The notes below the pieces were generated by a model that was given only the letters and a program-made list of their open reading frames with translations, was not told the origin of the DNA and did no database searches. Of a stretch of DNA of 41,260 nucleotides, positions 16,260-24,707 are shown in pieces. Location of the stretch: positions 1 through 41,260 of the forward strand of contig JAUCGI010000027.1 in NCBI GenBank assembly GCA_030378035.1, written 5' to 3'. The DNA comes from Desulfobacterales bacterium HSG2 (GTDB lineage: Bacteria > Desulfobacterota > Desulfobacteria > Desulfobacterales > 4be13). The position numbers were made by a program, and so were the translations under genes. Positions within the stretch are counted from its first letter, which is position 1, and the number at the start of each line of letters is the position of its first letter.

Positions 16260-16751
16260 ATGACGATAAATCCGAATCTTATTTCTCCATGTGGTCTTTA
16301 TTGCGGAGTCTGTGCCGTTTATATCGCACACCGTGATAATAATCACAAATTCAGGGAGCGGTTGGCGAATCTTTACAAGGGAGAAATTTCCGGCAAAGGC
16401 AGGCTTCATAATAGTGAAAATCTTTCGGCAGAAAATATTCAATGTCGGGGCTGCTTATCTGATGAACTGTTTATGCATTGCCGACAGTGTGAGATCAGGG
16501 ACTGCACAGGAGAGAAAGGTTACACCGGATGTCATCAGTGCGATGAATTTCCCTGTCAGCATATTGAAAATTTTCCCATGACTGTCGGCAAAAAGGTTAT
16601 TTTGCGGGCTGTTCCGTATTGGCGAAAGGTCGGCACTGAAAAATGGATTCAGGATGAGGAAGCCCGCTATGTTTGTCCTGAATGCGGCAACAAAGTTTTC
16701 CGGGGCGTTGTAAAGTGTAATCAGTGTAAAGTGAAGCTGGATCTGGACTAG
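16260..16751 (+). CDS. DUF3795 family cysteine-rich protein
   Basis: A 163-aa protein with many cysteines. The N-terminal SPCGLYCGVCAVY (about residues 9-21) is the hallmark of DUF3795, followed by CRGC (62-65), CRQCEIRDC and CHQCDEFPC near 93-101. A C-terminal zinc-ribbon-like part (YVCPECGNKVFRGVVKCNQC) lies at about 138-157. The clusters could bind zinc or an iron-sulphur centre; function is unknown, and the family is typical of anaerobic bacteria and archaea. AGGAGGG lies about 9 nt upstream of the ATG. The added zinc ribbon is a variation on the short form of the family. Confidence 0.85.
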   Translation: MTINPNLISPCGLYCGVCAVYIAHRDNNHKFRERLANLYKGEISGKGRLHNSENLSAENIQCRGCLSDELFMHCRQCEIRDCTGEKGYTGCHQCDEFPCQHIENFPMTVGKKVILRAVPYWRKVGTEKWIQDEEARYVCPECGNKVFRGVVKCNQCKVKLDLD

Positions 16752-16770
16752 TTTGCTGAATAGGAGAAAA

Positions 16771-17166
16771 ATGAAAAGACTGAATGCGATTTTAATGCTA
16801 AGTCTTGCTTTGGTCTGTTCAAAAGAGGCCAATGCAAGTGGGACATTCACATTACTTAAACGAATAGTGCTATCACTGATACTGAGCGGCACCTTGTGTG
16901 TCACATGCATTTTTCTGAGTTCGCCGAAAGCTGTTCCCGGATTAGTAATGGATGTGCCATTCACATACGAGTTGGATTACAAAGATACATATCAGAAAGG
17001 ATTCCCGTTTAACTGCTGGCGCATATTCGAGAATGAAGATTTGAATACATTTGAAAATCAGCTCATGATTCCTGAGTTTATCGTAAATTATTTTATCTTT
17101 TTTCTTGCCGCGTCAGGTTACATGCTTCTGAATTATGTATTTGCCAAACGAGGCGGACCAAGCTAA
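16771..17166 (+). CDS. Hypothetical membrane protein (131 aa)
   Basis: The protein begins with a signal-like segment (MKRLNAILMLSLALVCSKEA, Ala-Ser-Gly near 22-24), has a second hydrophobic helix at about residues 32-50 and a third near 108-126. The loop between them contains one Cys and aromatic residues and would lie outside the cytosol. No family is recognised. AGGAG at 16762-16766 fits the ATG at 16771; an upstream TTG at 16753 lacks one. It starts 19 bp after the DUF3795 stop, so co-transcription is likely. Confidence 0.65.
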   Translation: MKRLNAILMLSLALVCSKEANASGTFTLLKRIVLSLILSGTLCVTCIFLSSPKAVPGLVMDVPFTYELDYKDTYQKGFPFNCWRIFENEDLNTFENQLMIPEFIVNYFIFFLAASGYMLLNYVFAKRGGPS

Positions 17167-17212
17167 CCACTTGATAGCCTGAATGTTATGTTTTCTGAAT
17201 TTATGAAACTCC

Positions 17213-18167
17213 CGGGTAGATGCGCCTGTTACCAGACGCACCCCCCGCAGATCCGGACGTGAGGATTTCCCTCATCCGGTTCCTCGGAACCAAGTGAACA
17301 GGTTACCGGACAGGCACGACCCCGTCCGGCGCACAACCATGCCGCCCCCGCGGACGACTCTGTGGAATCGCCTGCCTCGCACTCCTCCGAAGTCGGGTCA
17401 CACGGTTTGCGGTCTCTGTGTGCCTCCCGTCGGATCGTCATGCCCGGCCCCGCCTTCCCTGCGACGGGTCGCCTGGGCGTCACTTCCCCGCCTTCCCGGC
17501 CGGTCCGTCCGGTAACTGAGCTTGCCGAAGTTCCGACCATCGGTGCTATGTTCAGCCAGGACTGCCGTCTGACCGTCTCCGGGTCGTTCGATTTTCTCTG
17601 TCCTTCCCGGATACCCTGCCTGGCCCGTCTTTTGTCGTTTGTGTCTCCGCTTCCGCAGACTCATTTCAAAGGCGGGGCTTCCTTTGTAATGCCGGGATTT
17701 TGCCTTCCGGCCGGACCTCCTCCTTGTACCTTTCTCTCTCCGCAGGGAGACAGACGGCTCTCCCAAGTTCCCGGGCCACCCCCGTGAACACATGCCCTGG
17801 TCTCAGACCCCGGTGGTGTCCCGAATCCTCGCCGTGTCGCATTCGGGACTGCTGCCTTCCGACACGTTGCAAACCGTCGGCTTTCCCCTCCGGTTTCCCG
17901 GAAGTCTGTCCTTATGACCACAAAGCATACCCATTTCGGGGTTCAGTACGGAGCCTGTGTTCTCGCCTTCCCCGGCTTCGGACGCCCGTTGCCGGGTTTG
18001 CCTGCGGGGTCGGCTTCCAACCCTGTCGGCCACACTTTGGCCGGACGGGACTTTCCTCTCAGTCCCCGATGCCGGGGCAAGCCTCGCAGGGGGGGACAGG
18101 TTGGTGAGACCCTTTCAATCCAACGTCAGGCAAGCCCCACAGAGGATATGTATTATTGTCTCACCAC
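17213..18167 (-). ncRNA. Group II intron, apparently ORF-less (approximate ends)
   Basis: On the minus strand the GC-rich 17.2-18.2 kb region shows no believable coding frame but ends like a group II intron. Close to the 3' end is a 33-34-nt hairpin with GAACCGGATGAGGGAAATCC followed by TCACGTCCGGATC, as in domain V, including the GAAA-type loop and a CG bulge. A short linker and a second hairpin (GTGCGTCTGGTAACAGGCGC) follow as in domain VI, then TCTAC. Upstream, GGGACACCACCGGGGTCTGA and similar structured stretches are in keeping with domain I. No reverse transcriptase or maturase ORF is present. The domain V position expected to be AGC reads AAC in my alignment, so it may be inactive. The 5' end (about 18167, GTGGTGAGAC) is a guess. 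Confidence 0.6.
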
Positions 18168-18293
18168 CCCGATCACCCGCCGGGTAACATTATCGAATTT
18201 CACGGGCTTTCACCCGTTCCCAACGATCTGGATTTATCTTGACACGAGCAATGTTAAGTACCTGATCAATAATTTTTGTTCTGCAATGTAGAG

Positions 18294-18490
18294 CAATTTT
18301 GCAAATTGCTCACGAACAAATTGCAAATTTGTCCTACTTTTGCAAATTCGCAATGTAGGGCAATTTTGCAAATTGCTCACGAACAAATTACAAATTTGTT
18401 CTACATTTGCAAATTTGAAATGTAGGGCAATTTTGCAAATTGCTTGCGAACAAATTACAAATTTGTTCTACATTTGCAAATTTGTTCTAC
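18294..18490 (+). repeat. 67-bp tandem repeat, about three units
   Basis: Units start with CAATTTTGCAAATTGCT at 18294, 18361 and 18428, giving a period of 67. Each has internal dyads (CAATTTTGCAAATTG; ACAAATTACAAATTTGT) and a TTTGCAAATTTG core. The last unit overlaps the 3' end of the STAND regulator gene on the opposite strand and supplies its stop codon. A partial copy lies at 2198-2245. Confidence 0.9.
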
Positions 18491-21400
18491 ATTTGCGAAC
18501 ACTTTTTCTGAGAAAGCAAGGATTTCCGAATAGCTTCAGTTTCAGGGGAAGGCTCGATCCCGATATTTGCGGAAAGCATCCTTTTGCAGCGGTCATAAAC
18601 TGTCAGTGCCTCGGCCCGCAGACCGAGCCGGTAATAGCAGGTCATAAGGCGCTGATAAAACCTTTCAGCAAGGTTGTCCACTTCCAGACCCCGCTGATAG
18701 CATTCAGCGCCTTTTTCCCATTGTCCGCTTTTTTCCCAGTAATGACCCAGTTTGCCCACACCCCTCAGAAACTTGCTCCGAAGACGCTCACGCAGGGAGA
18801 GCGTCCATGGAGACCAAGGCTCTTCAGCCAAAAAAGGTCCGTGATAAAATCTGACGGCTTTCCGGGTAAGTTCGACAGCCCCTTTCACATCCCCACCACT
18901 TTCCGCCTTTTTCCACGCGGCATCTGCCTGACCGAAAACACGCTCAAAGGCCCATACATCCGCCCAGCAGTATCTCTGATCCAGCGTCAGCCGGCCCTCC
19001 TCGAGTCTGACCGCCTGATGAGCCCCGAGGAGTTTGCGAAGCCGGTGCAGGGTCGTTGCAAGCGATCTGTGCGCCGCATCGCCGTCAGCATCCGGCCAGA
19101 GCGCGTCCGCTATCTGATCTTCTCTGACCTCTCTGCCTCCGAAGGCGATCAGGGCCTTGAGCACTGACAGAGGCTTTTGCCGGGCTTTTCCGGAAGATCG
19201 GAGGGGCTTTCCGTGTCTGACCAGCGAAAACCGTCCCAGAGTGAATATCTTGACAGGATACGGCCAGTTATCCAAATGCACGGGCGGATCCTCGGAGAGC
19301 AGGCCGCGCTTCCGGATAAGGGTCCGGACATAGCCGACCTCAATCCCGGCCTCAAGGGCCCTGACACACAGCCTCGCGGTAACCGCCGGCTGATCTGCAA
19401 ACGTATTCAGGTATCCCCCTTCTTTTCCAATGGCCAGCGCTCTCCCGAGGGACTTCAGACACATAGCCTCAGCCCCCTTATCCAAGGCAAACCATGCTTC
19501 GGTCATAAGGGCATGAAATTCAAGAAGTCTGCTTCTGGTCCGCTTTGCAATGCTGAAAGCCTCTCTGAGATTCCGGGCAGCTTCCTTGTTTTTTCCGAGT
19601 TCATGCTTCACATGCGCTTTTATCACACAATAAAACCCTATGGAAAAAGGGAACCCCACATCAGCAGCCAGTTTCAAAGAGGCGTCCATATAAAAATCAG
19701 CCTGTTCGGGTTTCCCGCAGATCAGGGCTTCCCTGGCTCTCAGAAAATGATACCGGGAGATTTCCCACGGATTACAGGAATTTAAGGACAAACTCATCGT
19801 ATCCAGCAATTTCCCGGCTGTTTTGCAGTCGTTTGCATTCAGAGCGCAGGAGACCGACTGCCCCGTGAGCATACCGTCCATGATATGAACCCCGGATGTC
19901 CGGGCCAGTTCCGTTGTGTCAGATACCACTTTGAAACAGGATTCATGCATTCCCGCAAACTGATAATACAGGGCCCGGGCATACCCTGTTCTGATCCGGC
20001 GTGTGACATCCTCGGGCTGTGTCAACTGCCGCAGCAGGGTGACAGCAATATCCGCTTTTTCAAAATCACCTGTGAGGATTCTGTGGATCGCGAGATAGAA
20101 TAATGTGATGGTCTGAGCGTTGACATCCGCACGATCTGCCGACAGAGACATGGCCCGTTTCGCCCATGTCTCAATGTCAGCGTGTCCGGGTTGCCGGAGC
20201 GCCAGTGCTGTGAACATTCTGGAAGCGACCCGGGCTTCAGCCGTTTCGGAAGGGAAATCGCCAACTTTGTGAATCAGTTCCTCGGCAATCCGAATCCAAT
20301 GATCAAATTGTTCAAGCCCTTCAAAACTGTAAGCAATGGCGTCAATAATGCCTGCCCATGCCATGAATGTCCCTTCCGAATCCTCCCGGGCGACGAACTG
20401 CCCGAAAGCCCGCTCAAAAAAGTCCCGACTCCGGGACGGCTCAAACGGCAGACGACATGCGCCCATCCAGTAAATAAGCCACGGCGTATTCTCAAACACC
20501 TCTTTGGGAAGGCTCTTCAGGCATTTTTCCAAAAGACGGTGTCGCCTTTGTGCCAGCACCGATGCCGCATGTTTCAGGATTAACCGGACCATCCCATCCC
20601 AGTCTCCCACGTCACGCAGAAGCGCGGTAGCGGCCTCCGGCTGACCAGTCTCCTCAAGAAGCCCGGCCGCACGGGATCCCAGGGCGGACAGGCTTTTCTC
20701 TGAAAATCCTTCTTTTGCACGGTGCAGCAAAAAATCCCTGAACAACGGATGATAGCGATATACAGTCTCTGCATGAAAAAACTTTTCGACAAAGTAATTG
20801 TTCCGATCCAGTTCGGACAGGATGTGATGGGTATGAGGGGAATCTGTGAGCGATTCAGCCGTTTTCACGCTCATCTCGGGCAGAAAGGCTGTTCTGAGTA
20901 AAAAATTCCGCGTTTCCTCATCGGTCTTATCAAAGATCTCACTTGCAAAATAACTGAATATCTCTTCCGGGGTGTGGTTATCAGGCAGGCAGGCCCCAGC
21001 CCCTTCCGTTGCCGCCCTGAAGAGTATCAGAACCAGACCGGCTACCCATCCGTCGGTGATTTTATGCAGATGACGGAGGGTCTCCTCCGCCGGGTTTTCA
21101 TTGGCCATGCGCCGGACAATGTCAGCCGATTCCTCTGGTGTCAGTCGGAGATCCTCGTATCCGAGGATTTCTGCCTGATGCTTCACATATGTATGAATTA
21201 AAACGGGGGGAGGCTCGCTCCGGCTAATCAGGATGATATTGATCCCTTCGGGAATTTGGGCTAACCCGCTACAGATCATTTTGTGAAACAGGGAGTCGGC
21301 CGGCACTTCCTGGTAGTCATCAAACACAATGAGACCGGGAATTTTCATCCGGCTGTACAGTTTTTCAAAATACCGTAATGTGAACACCGAAAGATATTCC

Positions 21401-21840
21401 GATGTGAGAAGGGGAAGATGGTTTTCGTTTCGGGCAGTTTGCTTCACTGCCTGCGTCATATAGTAAAAAAAACTTGCCACATCCGCATCCCCCTCATCAA
21501 TCCGGTACCACAGACAGGGGATTCCGCGGGCCTCTGTGTAACTGCTGACCAAGGTTGTCTTCCCGCATCCGGGAGGTCCCGACACCCAGATAACCGGTCG
21601 CTCTCTTGCATTGTCCAACTGCCTGAACAGGCGATTCCTGCGGAGCGCGCCTGTGACCGTCGGACGAGTTACTTTGGTCGGGGAATCTGTCTCTTGTTCT
21701 TCCCTCTCACGGTCGTCTCTCTCACGGCCCGACGGTTCGCCCCTCTTACGCTCCGTCAAACCAAACAACTGCTTTCCGGGAAAAACGCCCGGGACCGTCG
21801 GACAACTTGCCTCAGATATGAAAACTGCCTCTTGTATCAT
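18487..21840 (-). CDS. STAND-class transcriptional regulator: NTPase, TPR and C-terminal wHTH-BTAD
   Basis: A 1117-aa MalT-like/SARP-like regulator. Walker A is SGPPGCGKTT at residues 87-96, and a Walker B-like LIVFDDYQE lies near 170-178 with a sensor-like ILISRSEPP after it. The middle (about 420-840) is helical repeat or TPR. A winged helix follows at about 855-955 (VKIFTLGRFSLVRHGKPL, then ADALWPDADGDAAHRSLATT), then a BTAD domain to the end. Such proteins bind a ligand and ATP, oligomerise and activate transcription; the target is unknown. The first 55 residues look like a degenerate duplication of residues 48-75. The start has GGGGGG upstream. The last codons and the stop come from the 67-bp repeat. 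The leader has a hairpin, AACTTGGTTT (21860) with AAACCAAGTT (21903). Confidence 0.85.
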   Translation of the reverse strand: MIQEAVFISEASCPTVPGVFPGKQLFGLTERKRGEPSGRERDDREREEQETDSPTKVTRPTVTGALRRNRLFRQLDNARERPVIWVSGPPGCGKTTLVSSYTEARGIPCLWYRIDEGDADVASFFYYMTQAVKQTARNENHLPLLTSEYLSVFTLRYFEKLYSRMKIPGLIVFDDYQEVPADSLFHKMICSGLAQIPEGINIILISRSEPPPVLIHTYVKHQAEILGYEDLRLTPEESADIVRRMANENPAEETLRHLHKITDGWVAGLVLILFRAATEGAGACLPDNHTPEEIFSYFASEIFDKTDEETRNFLLRTAFLPEMSVKTAESLTDSPHTHHILSELDRNNYFVEKFFHAETVYRYHPLFRDFLLHRAKEGFSEKSLSALGSRAAGLLEETGQPEAATALLRDVGDWDGMVRLILKHAASVLAQRRHRLLEKCLKSLPKEVFENTPWLIYWMGACRLPFEPSRSRDFFERAFGQFVAREDSEGTFMAWAGIIDAIAYSFEGLEQFDHWIRIAEELIHKVGDFPSETAEARVASRMFTALALRQPGHADIETWAKRAMSLSADRADVNAQTITLFYLAIHRILTGDFEKADIAVTLLRQLTQPEDVTRRIRTGYARALYYQFAGMHESCFKVVSDTTELARTSGVHIMDGMLTGQSVSCALNANDCKTAGKLLDTMSLSLNSCNPWEISRYHFLRAREALICGKPEQADFYMDASLKLAADVGFPFSIGFYCVIKAHVKHELGKNKEAARNLREAFSIAKRTRSRLLEFHALMTEAWFALDKGAEAMCLKSLGRALAIGKEGGYLNTFADQPAVTARLCVRALEAGIEVGYVRTLIRKRGLLSEDPPVHLDNWPYPVKIFTLGRFSLVRHGKPLRSSGKARQKPLSVLKALIAFGGREVREDQIADALWPDADGDAAHRSLATTLHRLRKLLGAHQAVRLEEGRLTLDQRYCWADVWAFERVFGQADAAWKKAESGGDVKGAVELTRKAVRFYHGPFLAEEPWSPWTLSLRERLRSKFLRGVGKLGHYWEKSGQWEKGAECYQRGLEVDNLAERFYQRLMTCYYRLGLRAEALTVYDRCKRMLSANIGIEPSPETEAIRKSLLSQKKCSQM

Positions 21841-21940
21841 TTTACCCCCCGTATGGAAAAACTTGGTTTCGGATATAGGTTATGGAAACCAGTTTTTTTC
21901 AAAAACCAAGTTTCTTTTGAACCGTTCTCGCGTTTAACCA

Positions 21941-22633
21941 CCTGACCATAAATTTTCCTGTATCCCCTCTGCGCCTTTCTCTGCGGCGTTTGCGTGGGAT
22001 ATGAAATCCCGAAAAACTTATGGCCAGTTGCTTATGCACCATTATGAAAGATGATGCTGATCATGCTGAAGAATAAAGCCGGCACCTGACCATAAATTTT
22101 TCTGCATCCCTTTTACATGGGATATGAAATCCCGAAAAACTTATGGCCAGTTGCTTATGCACCATTATGAAAGATGCTGAAAAATAAACCCGGTAACTGA
22201 CCATAAATTTTTCTGCATCCCTTTTGCATGGGATATAAAATCCTGAAAAACTTATGGCCAGTTGCTTATGCACCCATAAGTGTAAACTTAGGGATTCCCA
22301 AACTCTTGCTCTTGCTTTTGCTCTTAATCGAACGGACACGGGCAAGATTAAGATTAAGAGCAAGAGCAAGTCCCAAGTTTACTTATGCTTATGCACCATT
22401 ATGAAAGATGATGCTGATCATGCTGAAGAATAAACCCCGTACCTGACCATGAATTTTTCTGCATCCCTTTGAGCCTTTCCTTAACCCTTTGCGGCGTTAG
22501 TGTGGGGATATAAAATCCCGAAGGATGCCATCCCTTTGTCCCTTTCTTGTGGGATATAAAACTTATGGCCATGGACAGATGCTCATGCAACATGTGAAAG
22601 ATGATGCTGAAGTATAACCCCGTACTCATCTTC
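21941..22633 (+). repeat. Degenerate direct repeat block (four units), gene-less
   Basis: Four units begin CTGACCATAAATTTT (about 21942, 22086, 22197) or CTGACCATGAATTTT (22442). They continue through CTGCATCCC, a variable stretch, GGGATATGAAATCCCGAAAA, ACTTATGGCCAGTTGCTTAT and GCACCATTATGAAAGATG. Their unequal lengths come from variable internal segments such as CCTTTGCGGCGTTAGTGTGG. The ATTTCATATCCC stretch forms a short dyad. A separate hairpin element is inserted between the third and fourth units. The motif TTATGGCC also occurs at 24.12-24.19 kb and 2.09 kb. No gene is supported here. Confidence 0.8.
22275..22387 (+). repeat. Hexamer-arm hairpin element B1 inserted in the direct repeat block
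   Basis: Ends CATAAGTGTAAACTTAGGG and CCCAAGTTTACTTATG are near reverse complements. The arms are CTCTTGCTCTTGC and GCAAGAGCAAG type hexamers, and the loop (22325-22346) contains GAACGGACACGGGCAAG. The element interrupts the phrase TTGCTTATGCACCATTATG of the surrounding repeat, so it looks like an insertion with a short repeat of CTTATGCACC-like target at the junctions. Confidence 0.8.
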
Positions 22634-22873
22634 AAGAACCGAAACTGTCAGTTCTGATGCTTCTGCTTTCGGGTATCCGTTACTTACATTATCACTGTCG
22701 GAAACACTGTTTTCCAGAAGGTTAAAAATTTTTTTTCGGATTTCAGGAGAGAGATAAGCGCATTGCAACCCTATGAGCAGGCTGGAAATTCCTGTACGGG
22801 GGCAATCATCGGATATGATCCCAGAAATAGGGTTTCCCTTAAATTTCATTTGTATTTCTGTTAATTTCTGCAT
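22583..22873 (-). pseudogene. ISNCY-type transposase N-terminal fragment
   Basis: The 96-aa frame starts at an ATG with AGGAG 8 nt upstream. Residues 1-54 (KFKGNPISGIISDDCPRTGI, then LLIGLQCAYLSPEIRKKIF) follow the N-terminal pattern I recall for ISNCY transposases (pI..I..d..sRd.i..lL.GLQ..y....lr..if.lLe). The catalytic DDE part is absent and the last 27 residues are translated repeat DNA. It is probably a remnant of an insertion sequence; no terminal repeats can be assigned with confidence. Confidence 0.5.
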
Positions 22874-22901
22874 GAGATTTTCTCCTGTTAATTTTTCAAT
22901 A

Positions 22902-23028
22902 CTTCGGACAGTTTTTCATGATGTCGGGAAGGAACCGCCGACACGCCCCGCAAAACGGGCATCCCTGTTTCGGGAAGTCCGTTCCCGAAACAACGGTCTG
23001 AAGGGCTTTTCACAAAAAGTGTCCGAAC
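22902..23028 (+). repeat. Hairpin element with CTTCGGACAGTTTTT ends
   Basis: The left end CTTCGGACAGTTTTTCATG is mirrored by CACAAAAAGTGTCCGAAC at 23011-23028. Inside is a perfect 10-bp stem, GTTTCGGGAA (22967) and TTCCCGAAAC (22982), around a 5-base loop. It follows the transposase fragment on its 5' side. A role as a mobile, non-autonomous element is inferred only from this architecture. Confidence 0.7.
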
Positions 23029-23093
23029 TATTGTTTTTGGGATTTAATAAAAAATGCCGGCGGACGTTTCCGAAACTCCGGGAAATCTTTTGA

Positions 23094-23270
23094 GTGTAAC
23101 CAAGATAAAGCTGATCTTCTGAGACTTGAACACAGAGGCCGCGGAGAACGCGGAGTTCCGCAGAGAGATTCTGCCCGTTTACGCTCTCTGCGAGTCTCTG
23201 CGGGGATCTGCGGTCTCTGATCTCTGCGTTTAAGATCTCGGGTTCGAGTCGTGTTTTATTTTGGTTACAC
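23094..23270 (+). repeat. Hairpin element with GTGTAACCAAGATAAA ends
   Basis: GTGTAACCAAGATAAA (23094-23109) and TTTATTTTGGTTACAC (23255-23270) are complementary at nearly every base. The arms are degenerate CCGCGGAGAACGCGGAG and CTCTGCGAGTCTCTGCGG repeats, the same text as inside family A element A4 at 29.1-29.4 kb although the ends are unrelated. Confidence 0.8.
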
Positions 23271-24292
23271 CCAAACCTTTTTAATAAGAATGTCGCCAGC
23301 CTCCAAAGTTTTTAAAACTTAAAAGTGAAAAATAGAAACCCAACTTTATAATAAGCAAGAATTATGCCACACGGTACAAATTAATTTTGGATATCATTAA
23401 TTATCCAATAATTTAAGCAAATTAAAAAAAATACGGGAGGAGATGGCAAGGAGGGAAAAAAGAGGATGTATGACAGATATGTCAGGTCAAAAAGGCAGAA
23501 ACAAGAGTTAAGTTGTTGACATATAAAGACAAAAGCATCTTATGACATATATGACATGGACATGACCAAATTGTCAGGAAGAAATGAAAACTTTTTGACC
23601 TGTGCGGTTCGCTTCCGCGTCTGAGATTCTGAATCCGATTCCTCCTGCCGACCTCTGCTTCTTAACAGCACAGGCCGAAAACTTTTGGCAAAAATCGGGC
23701 ATCCTTCATTTGTCAGTTGACACTTCTGAAAGAACAGCGGGACGCAGATAAACGCGGACAAACGCGGATGAGTCCGTTCTTCAGAAAAGTGCAAAGTATT
23801 TTTGAAGTAATATGAAAGATGCCAAAAATCGTAACTGAACTTATATGGAAAAAACAGAAAAGTTCATGGCAACACCGCCTAAAGGCGGAACTACGAACTT
23901 GTAAACCCGTAAATGTGAGGATGGTGCTTTTTCATTCACAAATATTATTATATCATAAGAACTTTTTATTCAATCAGGAAATTCCTGATTTTGTCGGGAA
24001 AATTTCTTAAAAAAGATTAAGGATTTTCCCCATATTCTATACTCTTTCAAAAAATGCTTGAAGTTTTTAATATTTTACAATAGGAATTAGGAATTAAGAA
24101 TTAGGAATTAAGTAACTGGCCATAAGTTTTTCGGCATTTTATATTTCACACAAAGGCACAAAGGCACAGAGAGGCACAAAGAAATTTATGGCCGGATACT
24201 TAGGAATTAGGAATTAACAGGTATCTTATTTAAGTACATGAACAAATTTCGGAAACTTTGGCAGCTTGGGTCATAAGTACATAATTTTTTTT
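23271..24292. other. AT-rich gene-less stretch with small hairpins and simple repeats
   Basis: No credible gene is seen. Contents: a hairpin element at 23721-23791 (CACTTCTGAAAGAAC and GTTCTTCAGAAAAGTG around ACGCAGATAAACGCGGACAA); a small hairpin CCGCCTAAAGGCGG at 23875-23888 flanked by GTTC and GAAC; and an AGGAATTAGGAATTA-type repeat at 24080-24115, echoed at 24200-24217. Between these last two, a GGCCATAAG/TTATGGCC pair encloses AAGGCACAAAGGCACAGAG text. The rest is plain AT-rich sequence. Confidence 0.65.
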
Positions 24293-24541
24293 CTGATTAT
24301 AACGGATTTAGGGAGCCTTAAACTTGAACTTAAACTTAAACTTAAACTTAAACTTAAACTTAAACTTAAACTTGAACTTGAACTTGAACTTGGACTCGGA
24401 CATGATCATAAATGAATATTCACGTCAGGATTCACGTTCAAGTCCAGGTTCGCGTTCACGTTCACGTTCATGTTCAAGTTCAAGTTCAAGTTTAAGTTTA
24501 TGGGCCGTTCACAATGCCTCCCCTAAATCCGTTATAATCAG
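24293..24541 (+). repeat. Family A hairpin element A3 (249 bp)
   Basis: Left end CTGATTATAACGGATTTAGG at 24293 and right end GCCTCCCCTAAATCC plus GTTATAATCAG at 24516-24541. The left arm is a run of AACTTA/AACTTG hexamers and the right arm of AAGTTC/ACGTTC hexamers, complementary to each other, so the element forms a long imperfect hairpin. Confidence 0.87.
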
Positions 24542-24707
24542 TTTTTTTGTGTTCAGCTTTGTTCCTTTGTGCATTTGTGTGGGATATAAAACTTTTAACT
24601 ATTGGAATGTCTGTGTTCATGACGAGCTTTAAAATCCTGTCCCGCAGGACAATTGAAAACAGCCCGTGCTAAGATCAGATTACCGGGCAAAAAAGGAGGA
24701 ATAAATA

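Noticed and set aside
17229..18291. Several overlapping ORFs on both strands in the GC-rich 17.2-18.3 kb region
   Set aside because: They overlap each other in all frames, show Pro/Arg/Ser-biased composition and have no family motifs; a structured RNA explains the region better.
23516..23545. Sigma-70 promoter at TTGACATATAAAGACAAAAG
   Set aside because: A -35-like TTGACA is present, but no acceptable -10 lies at 16-18 bp and no gene follows in either direction.
23540..23794. Minus-strand ORF of 84 codons
   Set aside because: It spans a small hairpin element and has no ribosome binding site or protein-like composition.
23875..23888. Rho-independent terminator at CCGCCTAAAGGCGG
   Set aside because: The stem has only a two-base loop, no T run follows, and no gene ends nearby.
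23819..24010. Plus-strand ORF of 63 codons
   Set aside because: It crosses a CCGCCTAAAGGCGG hairpin repeat and shows no family pattern; treated as chance.
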